A stretch of DNA of 64,000 nucleotides. Origin: Candidatus Melainabacteria bacterium MEL.A1 (GTDB lineage: Bacteria > Cyanobacteriota > Vampirovibrionia > Gastranaerophilales > Gastranaerophilaceae). A model generated the notes under the pieces. That model made no database searches, was not told where the DNA came from, and saw only the letters and a list, made by a program, of their open reading frames with translations. Positions 16,210 through 23,989 of this stretch are shown one piece after another. Location: positions 992,001-1,056,000 of the forward strand of contig CP017245.1 in NCBI GenBank assembly GCA_001765415.1, given 5' to 3'. Every line of letters starts with the position of its first letter. The first letter of the stretch is position 1. Made by a program: the position numbers and the translations under genes.

Positions 16210-17181
16210 ATGACTGATTTAAAAACAAAATTATACCAAATGTTTATTCTCGGAACTGATGGAGATGGCTATAAAAAAGCTCTTTCAAACGGTTTAGGCG
16301 GAATGATATTTTTTACAAAAGATATCCAAACCCCTAATCAATTCAAGACGTTAATTAATGATATTAAATCAATTTCTAAAATCACACCATTTTTATCTAT
16401 TGATCAAGAAGGTGGCAGAGTTGAAAGAACAGAAAATATTCATAATGGTAAAAAATATTTGTCAGCAAAATTCGCATTTGAAAAAGGTGAAGATTTTCTA
16501 AAAAAACAAACTGAAAATATCGCAAATGAATTGAAAAGTTATGGAATAAATTTGAATTTTGCGCCTTGTATTGATGTAAACACCAATCCAAATAACCCAA
16601 TTATTGGCGAACGAGCTTTTTCAAACACTCCCGATGATGTAATCAGAGCCGAAAAAATAGTTTCACAAACATATAGAGAAAATGGAATTATTCCTTGTGC
16701 AAAACATTTTCCGGGACATGGAGACGCAAACACCGACAGTCACTTAACTCTACCAGAAATCAATTTGACGTTACAAGAAATGGAAAAAACTCACATAAAA
16801 CCTTTTAAAGCTTGCGCAAAAAACATTGAAATGGTTATGGTAGCACATTTGCATTGTACTTGTTTTGAAAAAGATGTAATCCCGACTTCGTTAAGCAAAA
16901 AGACAATTTCTTATCTTCGTGAAAAATTGGGATTTGAAGGAGTTACAATCTCTGATGACATGATTATGAAAGGGGTTGCAAAATTTGGAAATGTTGAAGC
17001 TTGTGAAATGGGAATAAGAGCAGGTTTGAATATGTTTATATATAGAAATTCAACTCCACAAACTATTAACATAATCGAAACAATCGCTAAAAAAGCAGAA
17101 ACAGACGATGAGTTAAGACAAAACATCGAAAAATCTTACGAAAAAATTACCCACTTGAAAAGTACAAAAAATATGTTATAA
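16210..17181 (+). CDS. nagZ: beta-N-acetylhexosaminidase NagZ (GH3)
   Basis: 323 aa, the normal size for single-domain NagZ. It removes GlcNAc from muropeptides in cell-wall recycling. Signatures: LSIDQEGGRVER (62-73), CAKHFPGHGDANTDSHLTLP (163-182) with the catalytic Asp176/His178 loop, and TISDDMIMKG (247-256) holding the nucleophile Asp. No signal peptide, so it is cytosolic. The ATG follows the preceding stop with no gap. The last codons overlap a near-consensus promoter for the small RNA at 17189. Confidence 0.93.
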   Translation: MTDLKTKLYQMFILGTDGDGYKKALSNGLGGMIFFTKDIQTPNQFKTLINDIKSISKITPFLSIDQEGGRVERTENIHNGKKYLSAKFAFEKGEDFLKKQTENIANELKSYGINLNFAPCIDVNTNPNNPIIGERAFSNTPDDVIRAEKIVSQTYRENGIIPCAKHFPGHGDANTDSHLTLPEINLTLQEMEKTHIKPFKACAKNIEMVMVAHLHCTCFEKDVIPTSLSKKTISYLREKLGFEGVTISDDMIMKGVAKFGNVEACEMGIRAGLNMFIYRNSTPQTINIIETIAKKAETDDELRQNIEKSYEKITHLKSTKNML

Positions 17182-17182
17182 T
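17155..17182 (+). promoter_or_regulatory. near-consensus promoter inside the 3' end of nagZ
   Basis: -35 TTGAAA (17155-17160), 16-base spacer, perfect -10 TATAAT (17177-17182). The -10 covers the nagZ stop codon. Transcription should start near 17189. Confidence 0.75.
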
Positions 17183-17188
17183 AAGAGT

Positions 17189-17297
17189 ATAGGGAAAAGG
17201 CCCTAAGAGGTCGGAACTCTTAAAGTCTTTCTTCGTTCCCTATAAGAAGATTAAAATTAATCTAATTAAAAGCTCTATTAGCTCTAGAGCTTTTTTT
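17189..17297 (+). ncRNA. candidate antisense small RNA (possible type I antitoxin)
   Basis: A self-contained transcription unit of about 109 nt, bounded by the promoter at 17155 and the terminator at 17268-17297, with no plausible coding frame. Its 5' half folds into a long stem closed by TATAGGGAA (17188-17196) against TTCCCTATA (17236-17244), holding an inner AAGAG/CTCTT hairpin; a second hairpin is AGATTA/TTAATCT. It is complementary to codons 7-24 and the 3' region of the minus-strand peptide gene at 17240-17314, which fits the convergent 3'-overlap layout of Bacillus txpA/RatA or bsrG/SR4. It does not resemble SRP, 6S or tmRNA. Confidence 0.55.
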
Positions 17298-17314
17298 ATT
17301 AACTCTAACTTCAT
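17240..17314 (-). CDS. 24-aa hydrophobic peptide, candidate type I toxin
   Basis: The ATG at 17314 is placed four bases after AAGGAGGTGA (17328-17319), a full match to the 16S anti-Shine-Dalgarno. The peptide starts MKLELIKKALEL and its second half is almost all Leu, Ile and Phe with one Arg, giving an amphipathic to membrane-inserting helix. Size and composition resemble small membrane toxins of type I systems, but I do not recognise a named family. The gene lies 80 bases downstream of the helix-turn-helix gene at 17395 on the same strand. The opposite strand makes a converging RNA. A chance ORF remains possible, as part of it mirrors the terminator stem of that RNA. Confidence 0.5.
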   Translation of the reverse strand: MKLELIKKALELIELLIRLILIFL

Positions 17315-17318
17315 TTTA

Positions 17319-17366
17319 TCACCTCCTTCGACCAATTTCTTCGTAATCAGTGTGTATCGTGGAGGT
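17319..17366 (-). promoter_or_regulatory. Shine-Dalgarno with upstream sequestering element
   Basis: In the minus-strand RNA, ACCTCC (17366-17361) can pair with GGAGGT (17326-17321) of the strong ribosome site across a 34-base loop, with an extra U-G pair possible. Such 5' structures that hide the ribosome site are typical of type I toxin mRNAs. Confidence 0.45.
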
Positions 17367-17394
17367 ATTGGGAACTTACCCTTATTTTTTTAAT

Positions 17395-17799
17395 TTACTC
17401 AGTTATATGGAAAGAGCATTTTGAACAATGAGCTTTTGGATGCAACATCAAATTGTCTTCCAAATCATATAATCTCGCAACTCTTGTAACTAACGGTGCG
17501 CCACATTTCGGGCATTTCAAACCGCCAGCACCATTCAAAATCAATTCTTTCAAACTATCAATAATTTCTTGTGAAACCGTATATGACGAAAAATCTTTTT
17601 CCAACGCTTTTATTTCTTGCGGATCGCATTTCAAAACCTTTGCAAGATTTTGTCTGACCGTCACAGGCAAAAACAACTCTTTTCCAGCCTCAATGTCTTC
17701 TATCAAACTCAATGGCAAGTTACATTCTTTTGCCAAGCCTTTTGGAGAAAATCCTATATCATCTCTCCTATGTTGTATAAATTGTGCTAATGTTTTCAT
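17395..17799 (-). CDS. helix-turn-helix protein with C-terminal zinc ribbon
   Basis: 134 aa from the ATG at 17799. Residues 1-65 resemble an XRE-type helix-turn-helix (MKTLAQFIQHRRDDIGFSPK, then ECNLPLSLIEDIEAGKE). The C-terminus has four Cys in two pairs (CPKC and CSKC, about 25 residues apart), a zinc ribbon. It is probably a DNA-binding regulator. An open frame extends upstream but the promoter TATAAT at 17811-17806 is only six bases before this ATG, arguing for a leaderless transcript starting here. It lies just upstream of the candidate toxin on the same strand. Confidence 0.75.
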   Translation of the reverse strand: MKTLAQFIQHRRDDIGFSPKGLAKECNLPLSLIEDIEAGKELFLPVTVRQNLAKVLKCDPQEIKALEKDFSSYTVSQEIIDSLKELILNGAGGLKCPKCGAPLVTRVARLYDLEDNLMLHPKAHCSKCSFHITE

Positions 17800-17805
17800 A
17801 ATTTC

Positions 17806-17835
17806 ATTATATATGGAAACACCCCCTTTATTCAA
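17806..17835 (-). promoter_or_regulatory. promoter of the HTH/zinc-ribbon gene
   Basis: Minus strand: -35 TTGAAT (17835-17830), 18-base spacer, -10 TATAAT (17811-17806), ATG six bases later. The -35 box lies in the loop of an AAACACCC/GGGTGTTT hairpin that may end the upstream gene, so terminator and promoter overlap. Confidence 0.65.
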
Positions 17836-17866
17836 GAGGGTGTTTTTTGTTGTGTAGAAAAAGTTT

Positions 17867-18844
17867 TTATTCGCCGTAATCCCAACCCTGATGAGTATAT
17901 GTTTTGGCGTAATCAGAGTAGATTGTTGCTTGGTCAAAATCGTATTGAGCAAATTCCGGTTCACCTTTATCATTGTATAATGGTTCACCAGTTGCATCAT
18001 CATAGATTAATGACCCATACAAGAATGTACCAGGATTTTCACCTTTTTCATAATCGCCTCTGTAAATCAAATTATTGTTGTTATCAAAGATTGAACGAAT
18101 ATTGCGTTTACCATCTCTGCCATTTGTTCTTACTTCGTAACCGGCATAGTTCCATTGCCATTCTTCAGGTTTTTTGTCAGTATTTGCAGTGTATCTAGCA
18201 ATCTTGATACCTTTACCAGGAACATCTGTAATCAATGCTTTCATATAAGATGTTTTAGGGTTACCATCTTCGTACATGTCAACAACTTTTGTAACTACTG
18301 CTAAAGTCTTTTTATTTGTTCCGATACTATCAACCATTGATTCGTAGAATTTGTTATCGTATCTGTTATGAGCCTTTGAACCCATATATACTGCATTGTT
18401 GCTACCATCCGGAATTGGGCCGTCTACCGGAACACCAATATTTCTACCTTGAGCAATCAATGAATCACCGATGTTGTAAGGATAATCTTTTACATTAATC
18501 GGTTTGATTATTGTATGGATTACTGTATCTGTTTCATGAATTGTATCAGGTTTGATTATTGTAACTGTATCTTTATGATGACAATGTCCACCGATTGCAA
18601 CTGCTGTTGCACTTGCTGAAGCACTAGCTGAAGCTGTAGCATCTGCATCACAACTTGTCAAACCTTGACTTGCTGCACCTAATGCCATAAGACCTAACAC
18701 CATATTACGCATTGCATTTGATGTATTTTGAGATGCTGGTGCTGACATTTGCGGGTAGTCATTTCCTACTGAATGTTTCTTGTTTTGTATTTTGTTATTT
18801 TTGTGACCTTCAAAATTTGGGGTACTAATTGCTTTTACTTCCAT
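17867..18844 (-). CDS. putative lipoprotein with Ala/Ser and His-rich linker
   Basis: 325 aa from the ATG at 18844, which follows AGGAGG by twelve bases. The first 45 residues are polar (with STPNFEGHK), then a hydrophobic segment (VLGLMALGAASQGLTSC, about 49-65) ends in a lipobox-like LTSC. This is unusual because the signal is not at the N-terminus. Next come a repetitive Ala-Ser run, a GHCHH stretch and a Thr/Ile/Asp segment (DTVTIIKPDTIHETDTVIHT). The C-terminal 220 residues are beta-rich (YMGSKAHNRYDNKFYESMV, DYEKGENPGTFLYGSLIYDD) and unassigned. Probably surface-anchored. Confidence 0.6.
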   Translation of the reverse strand: MEVKAISTPNFEGHKNNKIQNKKHSVGNDYPQMSAPASQNTSNAMRNMVLGLMALGAASQGLTSCDADATASASASASATAVAIGGHCHHKDTVTIIKPDTIHETDTVIHTIIKPINVKDYPYNIGDSLIAQGRNIGVPVDGPIPDGSNNAVYMGSKAHNRYDNKFYESMVDSIGTNKKTLAVVTKVVDMYEDGNPKTSYMKALITDVPGKGIKIARYTANTDKKPEEWQWNYAGYEVRTNGRDGKRNIRSIFDNNNNLIYRGDYEKGENPGTFLYGSLIYDDATGEPLYNDKGEPEFAQYDFDQATIYSDYAKTYTHQGWDYGE

Positions 18845-18885
18845 TTGGTATTTTAACCTCCTATTTCTACACTTTGCAATTATAT

Positions 18886-18944
18886 AAAGAAAGAACATGT
18901 TTTTAGTTGCTACCATGATAGTACAAAAACTATGTTCTTTCTTT
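18886..18944. repeat. long inverted repeat, possible recA terminator
   Basis: AAAGAAAGAACAT plus GTTTTT (18886-18904) pairs with AAAAAC plus ATGTTCTTTCTTT (18925-18944), one base bulged. In the recA transcription direction (minus) it could terminate; a TATATAAT follows at once and may serve as -10 for the 17867-18844 gene. Confidence 0.5.
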
Positions 18945-19061
18945 AAGATTATTGATTTATCTATATTTTAACTGCTTTACAAATTTTAATATTTATCATG
19001 TTATCCTGAGCGTCTAGTGAAACATCTCATTTTGAAACATTGTTGTCCTCAGAATGACTGA

Positions 19062-20114
19062 CTACTCAGCAACTTCTTCAGCGGATTGATTTGGAGCAGC
19101 CAATTTTTCTCTTACAAGAGTTTCAACCTCTTTCAAAATATCAGGATTTTCAGTCAAGAAATCTCTTGCTTTATCCCTACCTTGACCAAGTTTTTCTTCT
19201 CTGAAACTGAACCAAGAACCTGCTTTTTTAACGATATCAAGATTTACCGCAACATCAAGAATGTTACCAACTTTGCAAATTCCTTTACCAAAAATAATAT
19301 CAAATTCAGCGGTTCTAAATGGAGGAGCTACTTTGTTTTTCAAAACTCTAACTCTTACGTGGTTACCGACATCTCCATCATCACCTTTAACACCTTCTGT
19401 ACGTTTAATCTCCATACGAACAGATGCGTAATATTTCAATGCGTTACCACCTGTAGTAGTTTCTGGATTACCGTACATAACGCCGATTTTCATTCTTAAT
19501 TGGTTAATAAAAATAACTGTAGTATTTGTTTTACCAATAATACCAGTCAATTTTCTCAATGCTTTACTCATCAAACGAGCTTGCAAGCCCATTTGTTGAT
19601 CTTCCATAGAACCTTCAATTTCAGCTTTTGGAACAAGAGCTGCAACAGAGTCAACAACTACAACATCAACTGCGCCAGAACGAACAAGTTCTTCTGTAAT
19701 ATCAAGTGCTTGTTCACCTGTATCAGGTTGAGAAATTAATAAGTCATCAACCTTTACCCCTAAATTTCTAGCATATTCAGGGTCAAGCGCATGTTCTGCG
19801 TCAACAAAAGCAGCAATTCCGCCACGTTTTTGGCATTCTGCAACAATATGTTGTGCAAGAGTTGTTTTACCGGAACTTTCAGGTCCATAAATTTCAATAA
19901 TACGACCACGAGGGATTCCACCAATTCCCAAAGCTACATCAAGTGACAACGCACCTGTCGGAATTGCATCCACGTTAACAGTCGCTTTATCACCCAATTT
20001 CATGATAGAACCTTTACCAAAATCTTTTTCAATCTTTTCAATTGCGAGTTTTAAGGCTTTTGCTCTTTCATCAGTATTTGATGGTGTTCCAATTTCTTTC
20101 TCTTTTACAGCCAT
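19062..20114 (-). CDS. recA: recombinase RecA
   Basis: 350 aa, normal length. It polymerises on single-stranded DNA, drives strand exchange and triggers LexA cleavage. Walker A is [10 protein letters not shown] (about residues 70-79), Walker B is in [12 protein letters not shown], and the L2 region and [11 protein letters not shown] are intact. The ATG is preceded by AAGGGA. The next gene upstream on this strand (20154-20651) is 40 bases away and may share its transcript. I saw no clear LexA box in the short gap. Confidence 0.97.
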   Translation of the reverse strand: MAVKEKEIGTPSNTDERAKALKLAIEKIEKDFGKGSIMKLGDKATVNVDAIPTGALSLDVALGIGGIPRGRIIEIYGPESSGKTTLAQHIVAECQKRGGIAAFVDAEHALDPEYARNLGVKVDDLLISQPDTGEQALDITEELVRSGAVDVVVVDSVAALVPKAEIEGSMEDQQMGLQARLMSKALRKLTGIIGKTNTTVIFINQLRMKIGVMYGNPETTTGGNALKYYASVRMEIKRTEGVKGDDGDVGNHVRVRVLKNKVAPPFRTAEFDIIFGKGICKVGNILDVAVNLDIVKKAGSWFSFREEKLGQGRDKARDFLTENPDILKEVETLVREKLAAPNQSAEEVAE

Positions 20115-20153
20115 AATTCGAATTCCCTTTATTTTTATGCTTTTCAGTGGAAA

Positions 20154-20651
20154 TTATTCCCAAGCGTGTTTTTCTTTTTTCTTATAAAAACCTAAACCAA
20201 CAGGTTTGTAAGAATTTAAATCATTCTTCAATTGATAAATTTCTTTATTCAAATCAATAATTTTTTGTCTTAAAGTTTCGTTATCCGTTTTGCAACGAAT
20301 AAGTTCAACAACAACTTCATCCATTCCTTCAAGTTTTTCATCAATAACTTTCGCAATTCTGCTTGAAAGTTTATTCTCCATATCTTTCAAAGAAGACAAA
20401 ATACTCATAATTGCAGAAGGTTGTTTTTGTGGAACTTTAGCAGGTGGCATTTGAGCATTTTTCATAGCCTGAACACGTCTTAGATTTTTTACTTCTTCAT
20501 AAGAAAAGTAAGTTTGTCCTTTGCTATTTTTTTTCGGCAAAATTGATGCACGCTTGCACAATTCTACAATTTCTCTATTATCTGTTTTTAAAATACTTCT
20601 CACTTCTTGTGGAGATAAAGTTTTTCCCTTCAACTCTTGTTCTAATATCAT
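20154..20651 (-). CDS. MerR-like helix-turn-helix protein with coiled coil
   Basis: 165 aa. Residues 10-65 resemble a MerR/excisionase-type winged helix (LSPQEVRSILKTDNREIVEL, then YFSYEEVKNLRR). After a Pro-rich linker (MPPAKVPQKQP) comes a long charged coiled coil (about 80-150) and a basic aromatic tail. It may bind DNA as a dimer, with a role like a chromosome-organising or regulatory protein. Ribosome site GAGGG. It is upstream of recA on the same strand. Target unknown. Confidence 0.65.
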   Translation of the reverse strand: MILEQELKGKTLSPQEVRSILKTDNREIVELCKRASILPKKNSKGQTYFSYEEVKNLRRVQAMKNAQMPPAKVPQKQPSAIMSILSSLKDMENKLSSRIAKVIDEKLEGMDEVVVELIRCKTDNETLRQKIIDLNKEIYQLKNDLNSYKPVGLGFYKKKEKHAWE

Positions 20652-20864
20652 TTATTTTTATCCCTCAAAATTTCTCCAATTATATTCTATTTTATATATA
20701 AGAAAAAGACAAATAGATTTCGCTATCTTGTAACATCACTTAATATAATTTTTGAAATTATTTTAATACTTATCGTTTGATTTTTTACATGAAAATTGTA
20801 TATTGCTTTATTAGCATGTTTTTTATTTAATTAGGTTAATCGAGGAAATTAAAAGGTGGGTAAA

Positions 20865-21647
20865 ATGAAAAAAACTTTTTTATTACTAATAGCAATTTTG
20901 GCAACAACAACTTGCGCAAATGCGGTTAATTGGCAACCGATTGACACAGATATTCCAAACTTTAGCTTATATATTGATACTGATACAATCAACAATATGA
21001 CCAGCGATAAGAGCATTTATTATGCGATTAAATATCAATCAGGTTTCAACCCTGAGCAAGTTGCCTATGTAAAATCAACCATAAAAAATAACTACATAGG
21101 AATTATCAATAACGGGGATTACAACATAAATACATATAAGCCAAAAGCCGTATTTACAAATGCACACGTATTTATGAAGCCTGTAAATGGAGATTCTTTC
21201 CTTAATTTTGCACATAATTACGTTGTAAACACTGTTACAGAACAACTTGCTGCTCAAAATCAAAAAGCAAAAGTAGCAAATAACGACGATAGCAATATTA
21301 AAAACATTTCTTATGAAATCAAAAAAGTTCCACAAAAACCAACTTCTGCAACAACTCTAAAAGAATATGTTTCAGAAGCTGCCAAATTAATTAATGCAAA
21401 CTGGGTTCCACCAAAATCAGGTAAAAACACTCAAGCAATTTTGATTGTCCAAATCGGAAATGACGGGAGTTTACAAAATTACAAATTCGCAAAATCTACT
21501 GGCAATGAAGAAGCTGACAGAGCTATCATTAGTGCCATAGAACAAACGGTTCCTTACAACAAATTCCCTAAAGTTGATGAAAATGAAGATAGTTTGAATT
21601 TCCAATTTGTATTTAACCAAAAATTATTCAAAAAATCAGTTATGTAA
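20865..21647 (+). CDS. secreted protein with TonB-like C-terminal domain
   Basis: 260 aa from the ATG at 20865, six bases after AAGGTGG; an in-frame GTG nine bases earlier is less likely. Residues 1-19 are a signal peptide ending ANA. The middle (NWQPIDTDIPNFSLYIDTDT) is a domain of unknown role that begins with the Trp/Pro pattern of periplasmic proteins. Residues about 165-255 follow a TonB C-terminal fold (INANWVPPKSGKNTQAILIV, then GSLQNYKFAKSTGNEEADRA). It is probably periplasmic. No TonB receptor genes are nearby. Confidence 0.7.
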   Translation: MKKTFLLLIAILATTTCANAVNWQPIDTDIPNFSLYIDTDTINNMTSDKSIYYAIKYQSGFNPEQVAYVKSTIKNNYIGIINNGDYNINTYKPKAVFTNAHVFMKPVNGDSFLNFAHNYVVNTVTEQLAAQNQKAKVANNDDSNIKNISYEIKKVPQKPTSATTLKEYVSEAAKLINANWVPPKSGKNTQAILIVQIGNDGSLQNYKFAKSTGNEEADRAIISAIEQTVPYNKFPKVDENEDSLNFQFVFNQKLFKKSVM

Positions 21648-21671
21648 TTAATGCAAACAAATTATAACAAT

Positions 21672-21702
21672 AAAAAAGAACCTTTATGAAGGTTCTTTTT
21701 TA
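21672..21702. terminator. bidirectional intrinsic terminator
   Basis: AAAAAAGAACCTT and AAGGTTCTTTTTT flank a short loop, so it can end both the TonB-like gene (plus) and rpmB (minus). Confidence 0.85.
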
Positions 21703-21733
21703 CTAATTAAATTATCCGTTGTATTTTAAAATA

Positions 21734-21925
21734 CTAAACAGCTTTTTGAACTTTACCTGCTCTTAAGCAAGAAGTACAAACTTTAATTCTCTTAGTTGTT
21801 CCGTTTACGCAAACTTTAACTGATTGCAAGTTAGGTTCTTGTGTGTGAACAATCTGTTTATGAGAGAATGTTAATTTTGCTGCTTTAATCGGAGCTTTTC
21901 CGCATACATCACATTTTTTTGACAT
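21734..21925 (-). CDS. rpmB: 50S ribosomal protein L28
   Basis: 63 aa. Full-length bL28: begins MSKKCDVCGK, holds the conserved THSK-like SHKQIVHTQEPNLQSV and the closing RIKVCTSCLRAGKV. The CxxC pairs (CDVC, CTSC) show it is the zinc-binding form. It sits in the exit-site side of the large subunit. AAAGGA precedes the ATG. It is monocistronic, which is common for rpmB. Confidence 0.95.
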   Translation of the reverse strand: MSKKCDVCGKAPIKAAKLTFSHKQIVHTQEPNLQSVKVCVNGTTKRIKVCTSCLRAGKVQKAV

Positions 21926-22130
21926 AATTAATTTTCCTTTTCTAGCTAGTTCGTGTATTCTAATAATATATTAAAAATTATAAAAATCAAGGAGCATGTT
22001 AAAATTTATAACAAATTCGATTTTAGATGCAGTTTCACTACATTTTTTGTAACAAACTTTTAAACACTTGAATAAAAAATATCCTTATGATATATTGCAT
22101 GCAGAACAATTTAGATTAGGGAATTAAAAC

Positions 22131-22700
22131 ATGAAAAGTTCAACTATCAGAAGATCAAATTTATCTAAGGAAAAAATGGCTGTGCTTGAAGCATTGTCTA
22201 AATATAAACACGACGGATTGGACAACTCTCCTAACGTTTATGTTAGACCAAACAGAGAACGAGAACTTGACATGCTTTGGCAAAATTTTAAAGTTTCACA
22301 AAAGCAAGATAAAACACCTAGCATTTATTTAGCTGCCGGTTTTATTGTCGGTGCGGTTGTAATGCTTGTTTTAGTCGTTCTAATCAGCTTTTCAGCTAAC
22401 GGAATAGACATGCTGAAAGATCACGTGTCAACTCCGGCTCCTGCAAAAGTAAAAAAAGAAAAATTAAGTTTAAACTTTATTCCTTCTACAACAGAAAAAT
22501 CTGAACCAACTGCAACAAACGAAATTTACACAGTACAAAGTGGCGACACTATGGAAAGCATTTTGGTAAGATTTTACGGTTCATATAGCAAGGATAAAGA
22601 AGCTCTTGTTATGAAAACAAACAACATGACTAATCCAAATAAATTGGCAATCGGTCAAAAATTAACAATTCCGGTTGAAGAAAAGCAAGAGCAAGAATAA
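22131..22700 (+). CDS. single-pass membrane protein with LysM domain
   Basis: 189 aa. N-terminal 65 residues are cytosolic and basic; a transmembrane segment follows (SIYLAAGFIVGAVVMLVLVV, about 65-85); after a Pro/Lys linker a LysM domain closes the protein (YTVQSGDTMESILVRFYGSY ... NPNKLAIGQKLTIP, about 135-182). LysM binds the glycan of peptidoglycan, so it probably tethers the envelope or acts in cell-wall or division assembly. Ribosome site AGGGA. A terminator follows at 22733. Confidence 0.82.
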   Translation: MKSSTIRRSNLSKEKMAVLEALSKYKHDGLDNSPNVYVRPNRERELDMLWQNFKVSQKQDKTPSIYLAAGFIVGAVVMLVLVVLISFSANGIDMLKDHVSTPAPAKVKKEKLSLNFIPSTTEKSEPTATNEIYTVQSGDTMESILVRFYGSYSKDKEALVMKTNNMTNPNKLAIGQKLTIPVEEKQEQE

Positions 22701-22732
22701 GTCTTTTCATATAAAAACTCTTTTTTATAAGA

Positions 22733-22768
22733 ACCTACAGATTTCATACTGTCTGTGGGTGTTTTTTT
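22733..22768 (+). terminator. intrinsic terminator after the LysM gene
   Basis: ACCTACAGA (22733-22741) pairs with TCTGTGGGT (22752-22760), one U-G pair, then a run of eight T. Confidence 0.85.
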
Positions 22769-22781
22769 ATGCTTAAAACTC

Positions 22782-23285
22782 CTAAGCAACTGCTTCTTCT
22801 TTTTCTTTATCTTTTTTGATAAACAAAAACTCGCCTTTATATGAAGGAGCTGAACCGTTTTTGTCTTTACCCGCAGCCAAGCTGATTATGCTATTGAATT
22901 TTGGAGTTTCACCATTTTTTTGAGTATTACCAACACCTTCATTCAATGCTACAGTAATTTTGCCTTCAACATTCTTTTGAAGATTTTGAGCTGCTTGTGT
23001 ATTCAAATATTGAATTGATTTCAAAACTTCTTGATTAAGTTGGATTTGCATGCCAGAATTGTTCATAGCAACTTGACGAGCAACGACAGTATCAACTTTT
23101 CCATTATACAAATCAATACCTAAATTTTGAGTATTTTTGAAGATATTGTTGTTTACTGAAGATGAACTTGTGTTATACTGACTGTTTTTTTCAGCAGCTC
23201 GTTTCAAGATTTCATTTGAAACTTGCTTCAAAGTTGTAGTATCAATTCCTAGTTTGTATTGTGCATTATAAACACTCATTGCCAT
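22782..23285 (-). CDS. hypothetical protein
   Basis: 167 aa from the ATG at 23285, with GGG ten bases upstream. I do not recognise it. It is Asn/Gln/Ser-rich and polar, with no signal peptide or membrane segment. Helical stretches (TTLKQVSNEILKRAAEKNSQ and QLNQEVLKSIQYLNTQAAQN) alternate with loops, and the tail is Lys/Glu-rich. The pattern 'Met-Ser-Val-Tyr-Asn' start and the many 'N/Q' runs recall motility- or filament-associated small proteins, but this is only a resemblance. Confidence 0.6.
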   Translation of the reverse strand: MAMSVYNAQYKLGIDTTTLKQVSNEILKRAAEKNSQYNTSSSSVNNNIFKNTQNLGIDLYNGKVDTVVARQVAMNNSGMQIQLNQEVLKSIQYLNTQAAQNLQKNVEGKITVALNEGVGNTQKNGETPKFNSIISLAAGKDKNGSAPSYKGEFLFIKKDKEKEEAVA

Positions 23286-23460
23286 ATCCAATAATCCCTT
23301 TTTTATTGTTTCCTTATTATGTTAATCGGCTATTCAAGTAAAAATCTTTAAACTTTTCTACGATAGTTGTAACAATTGTTTACAAATGTTAAAAACATGG
23401 CAATTTATTCAAAAATTTTAACTTTATATATATACAAAGTATATAATTGAGAGAATTTTT

Positions 23461-23916
23461 ATGAGCTTAGACAGTATTTTATACACAACCAGTAACATTA
23501 ACGCAATTTTAGGCAGTGTTGTCGGGTACACACAAGATAAAAACAATGGCGTAAACACAAGTAATGCAATTGCTAATTTTGGCATGAATGTTGCAAATGG
23601 CATGGTACGAAATTCTGCTGCGAAAAATATTCAAGAAAATACAGGCAGTTATTTAGGCTATGCAATAAATTCAGCAGCCGGCTATGGAAATTCTGAAGCT
23701 AATGCAAAAGGGACATCCGCACTAATTGGGGCTAGTTTATTGACGTCTCCGTTTGGAATTTTTGGAATGATGAACCCATATTCAACATTATACGGTTGCG
23801 GACCTTATGGCAACGGATTTTGGAATAGCGGATTTTTCGGCAGAGGTTGTGGATGTAACACTCCATTTATGTTTGGCGGACCAACTATGTTTGGAATGAA
23901 CGGCTTTTGGTGCTAA
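23461..23916 (+). CDS. Gly/Asn-rich hypothetical protein
   Basis: 151 aa. No signal peptide. The first 90 residues are Asn/Ala/Gly-rich (NTSNAIANFGMNVANGMVRN), and the C-terminal 45 are aromatic and glycine-rich with five Cys (YGCGPYGNGFWNSGFFGRGC). Function unknown; it might be a structural or aggregating protein. Upstream TATAAT at about 23442-23447 with GAGAG before the ATG gives an ordinary expression unit. It is flanked by two unrelated genes on the minus strand. Confidence 0.6.
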   Translation: MSLDSILYTTSNINAILGSVVGYTQDKNNGVNTSNAIANFGMNVANGMVRNSAAKNIQENTGSYLGYAINSAAGYGNSEANAKGTSALIGASLLTSPFGIFGMMNPYSTLYGCGPYGNGFWNSGFFGRGCGCNTPFMFGGPTMFGMNGFWC

Positions 23917-23989
23917 TATTTTAACCCTCTCTCATGGTTGTAATTCATTTAGTTCAAATAATTACTTTCTTTCTCAAAGGAGAGTTAAT

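Noticed and set aside
17189..17297. Known RNA such as SRP RNA, 6S RNA or a riboswitch
   Set aside because: The SRP domain IV loop, the 6S bubble and common riboswitch cores are not seen; it also sits after nagZ and not before a gene on its strand.
17311..17330. ATCACCTCCTT on the plus strand looks like the 3' end of 16S rRNA
   Set aside because: No other rRNA sequence surrounds it. It is explained as the complement of a strong Shine-Dalgarno on the minus strand.
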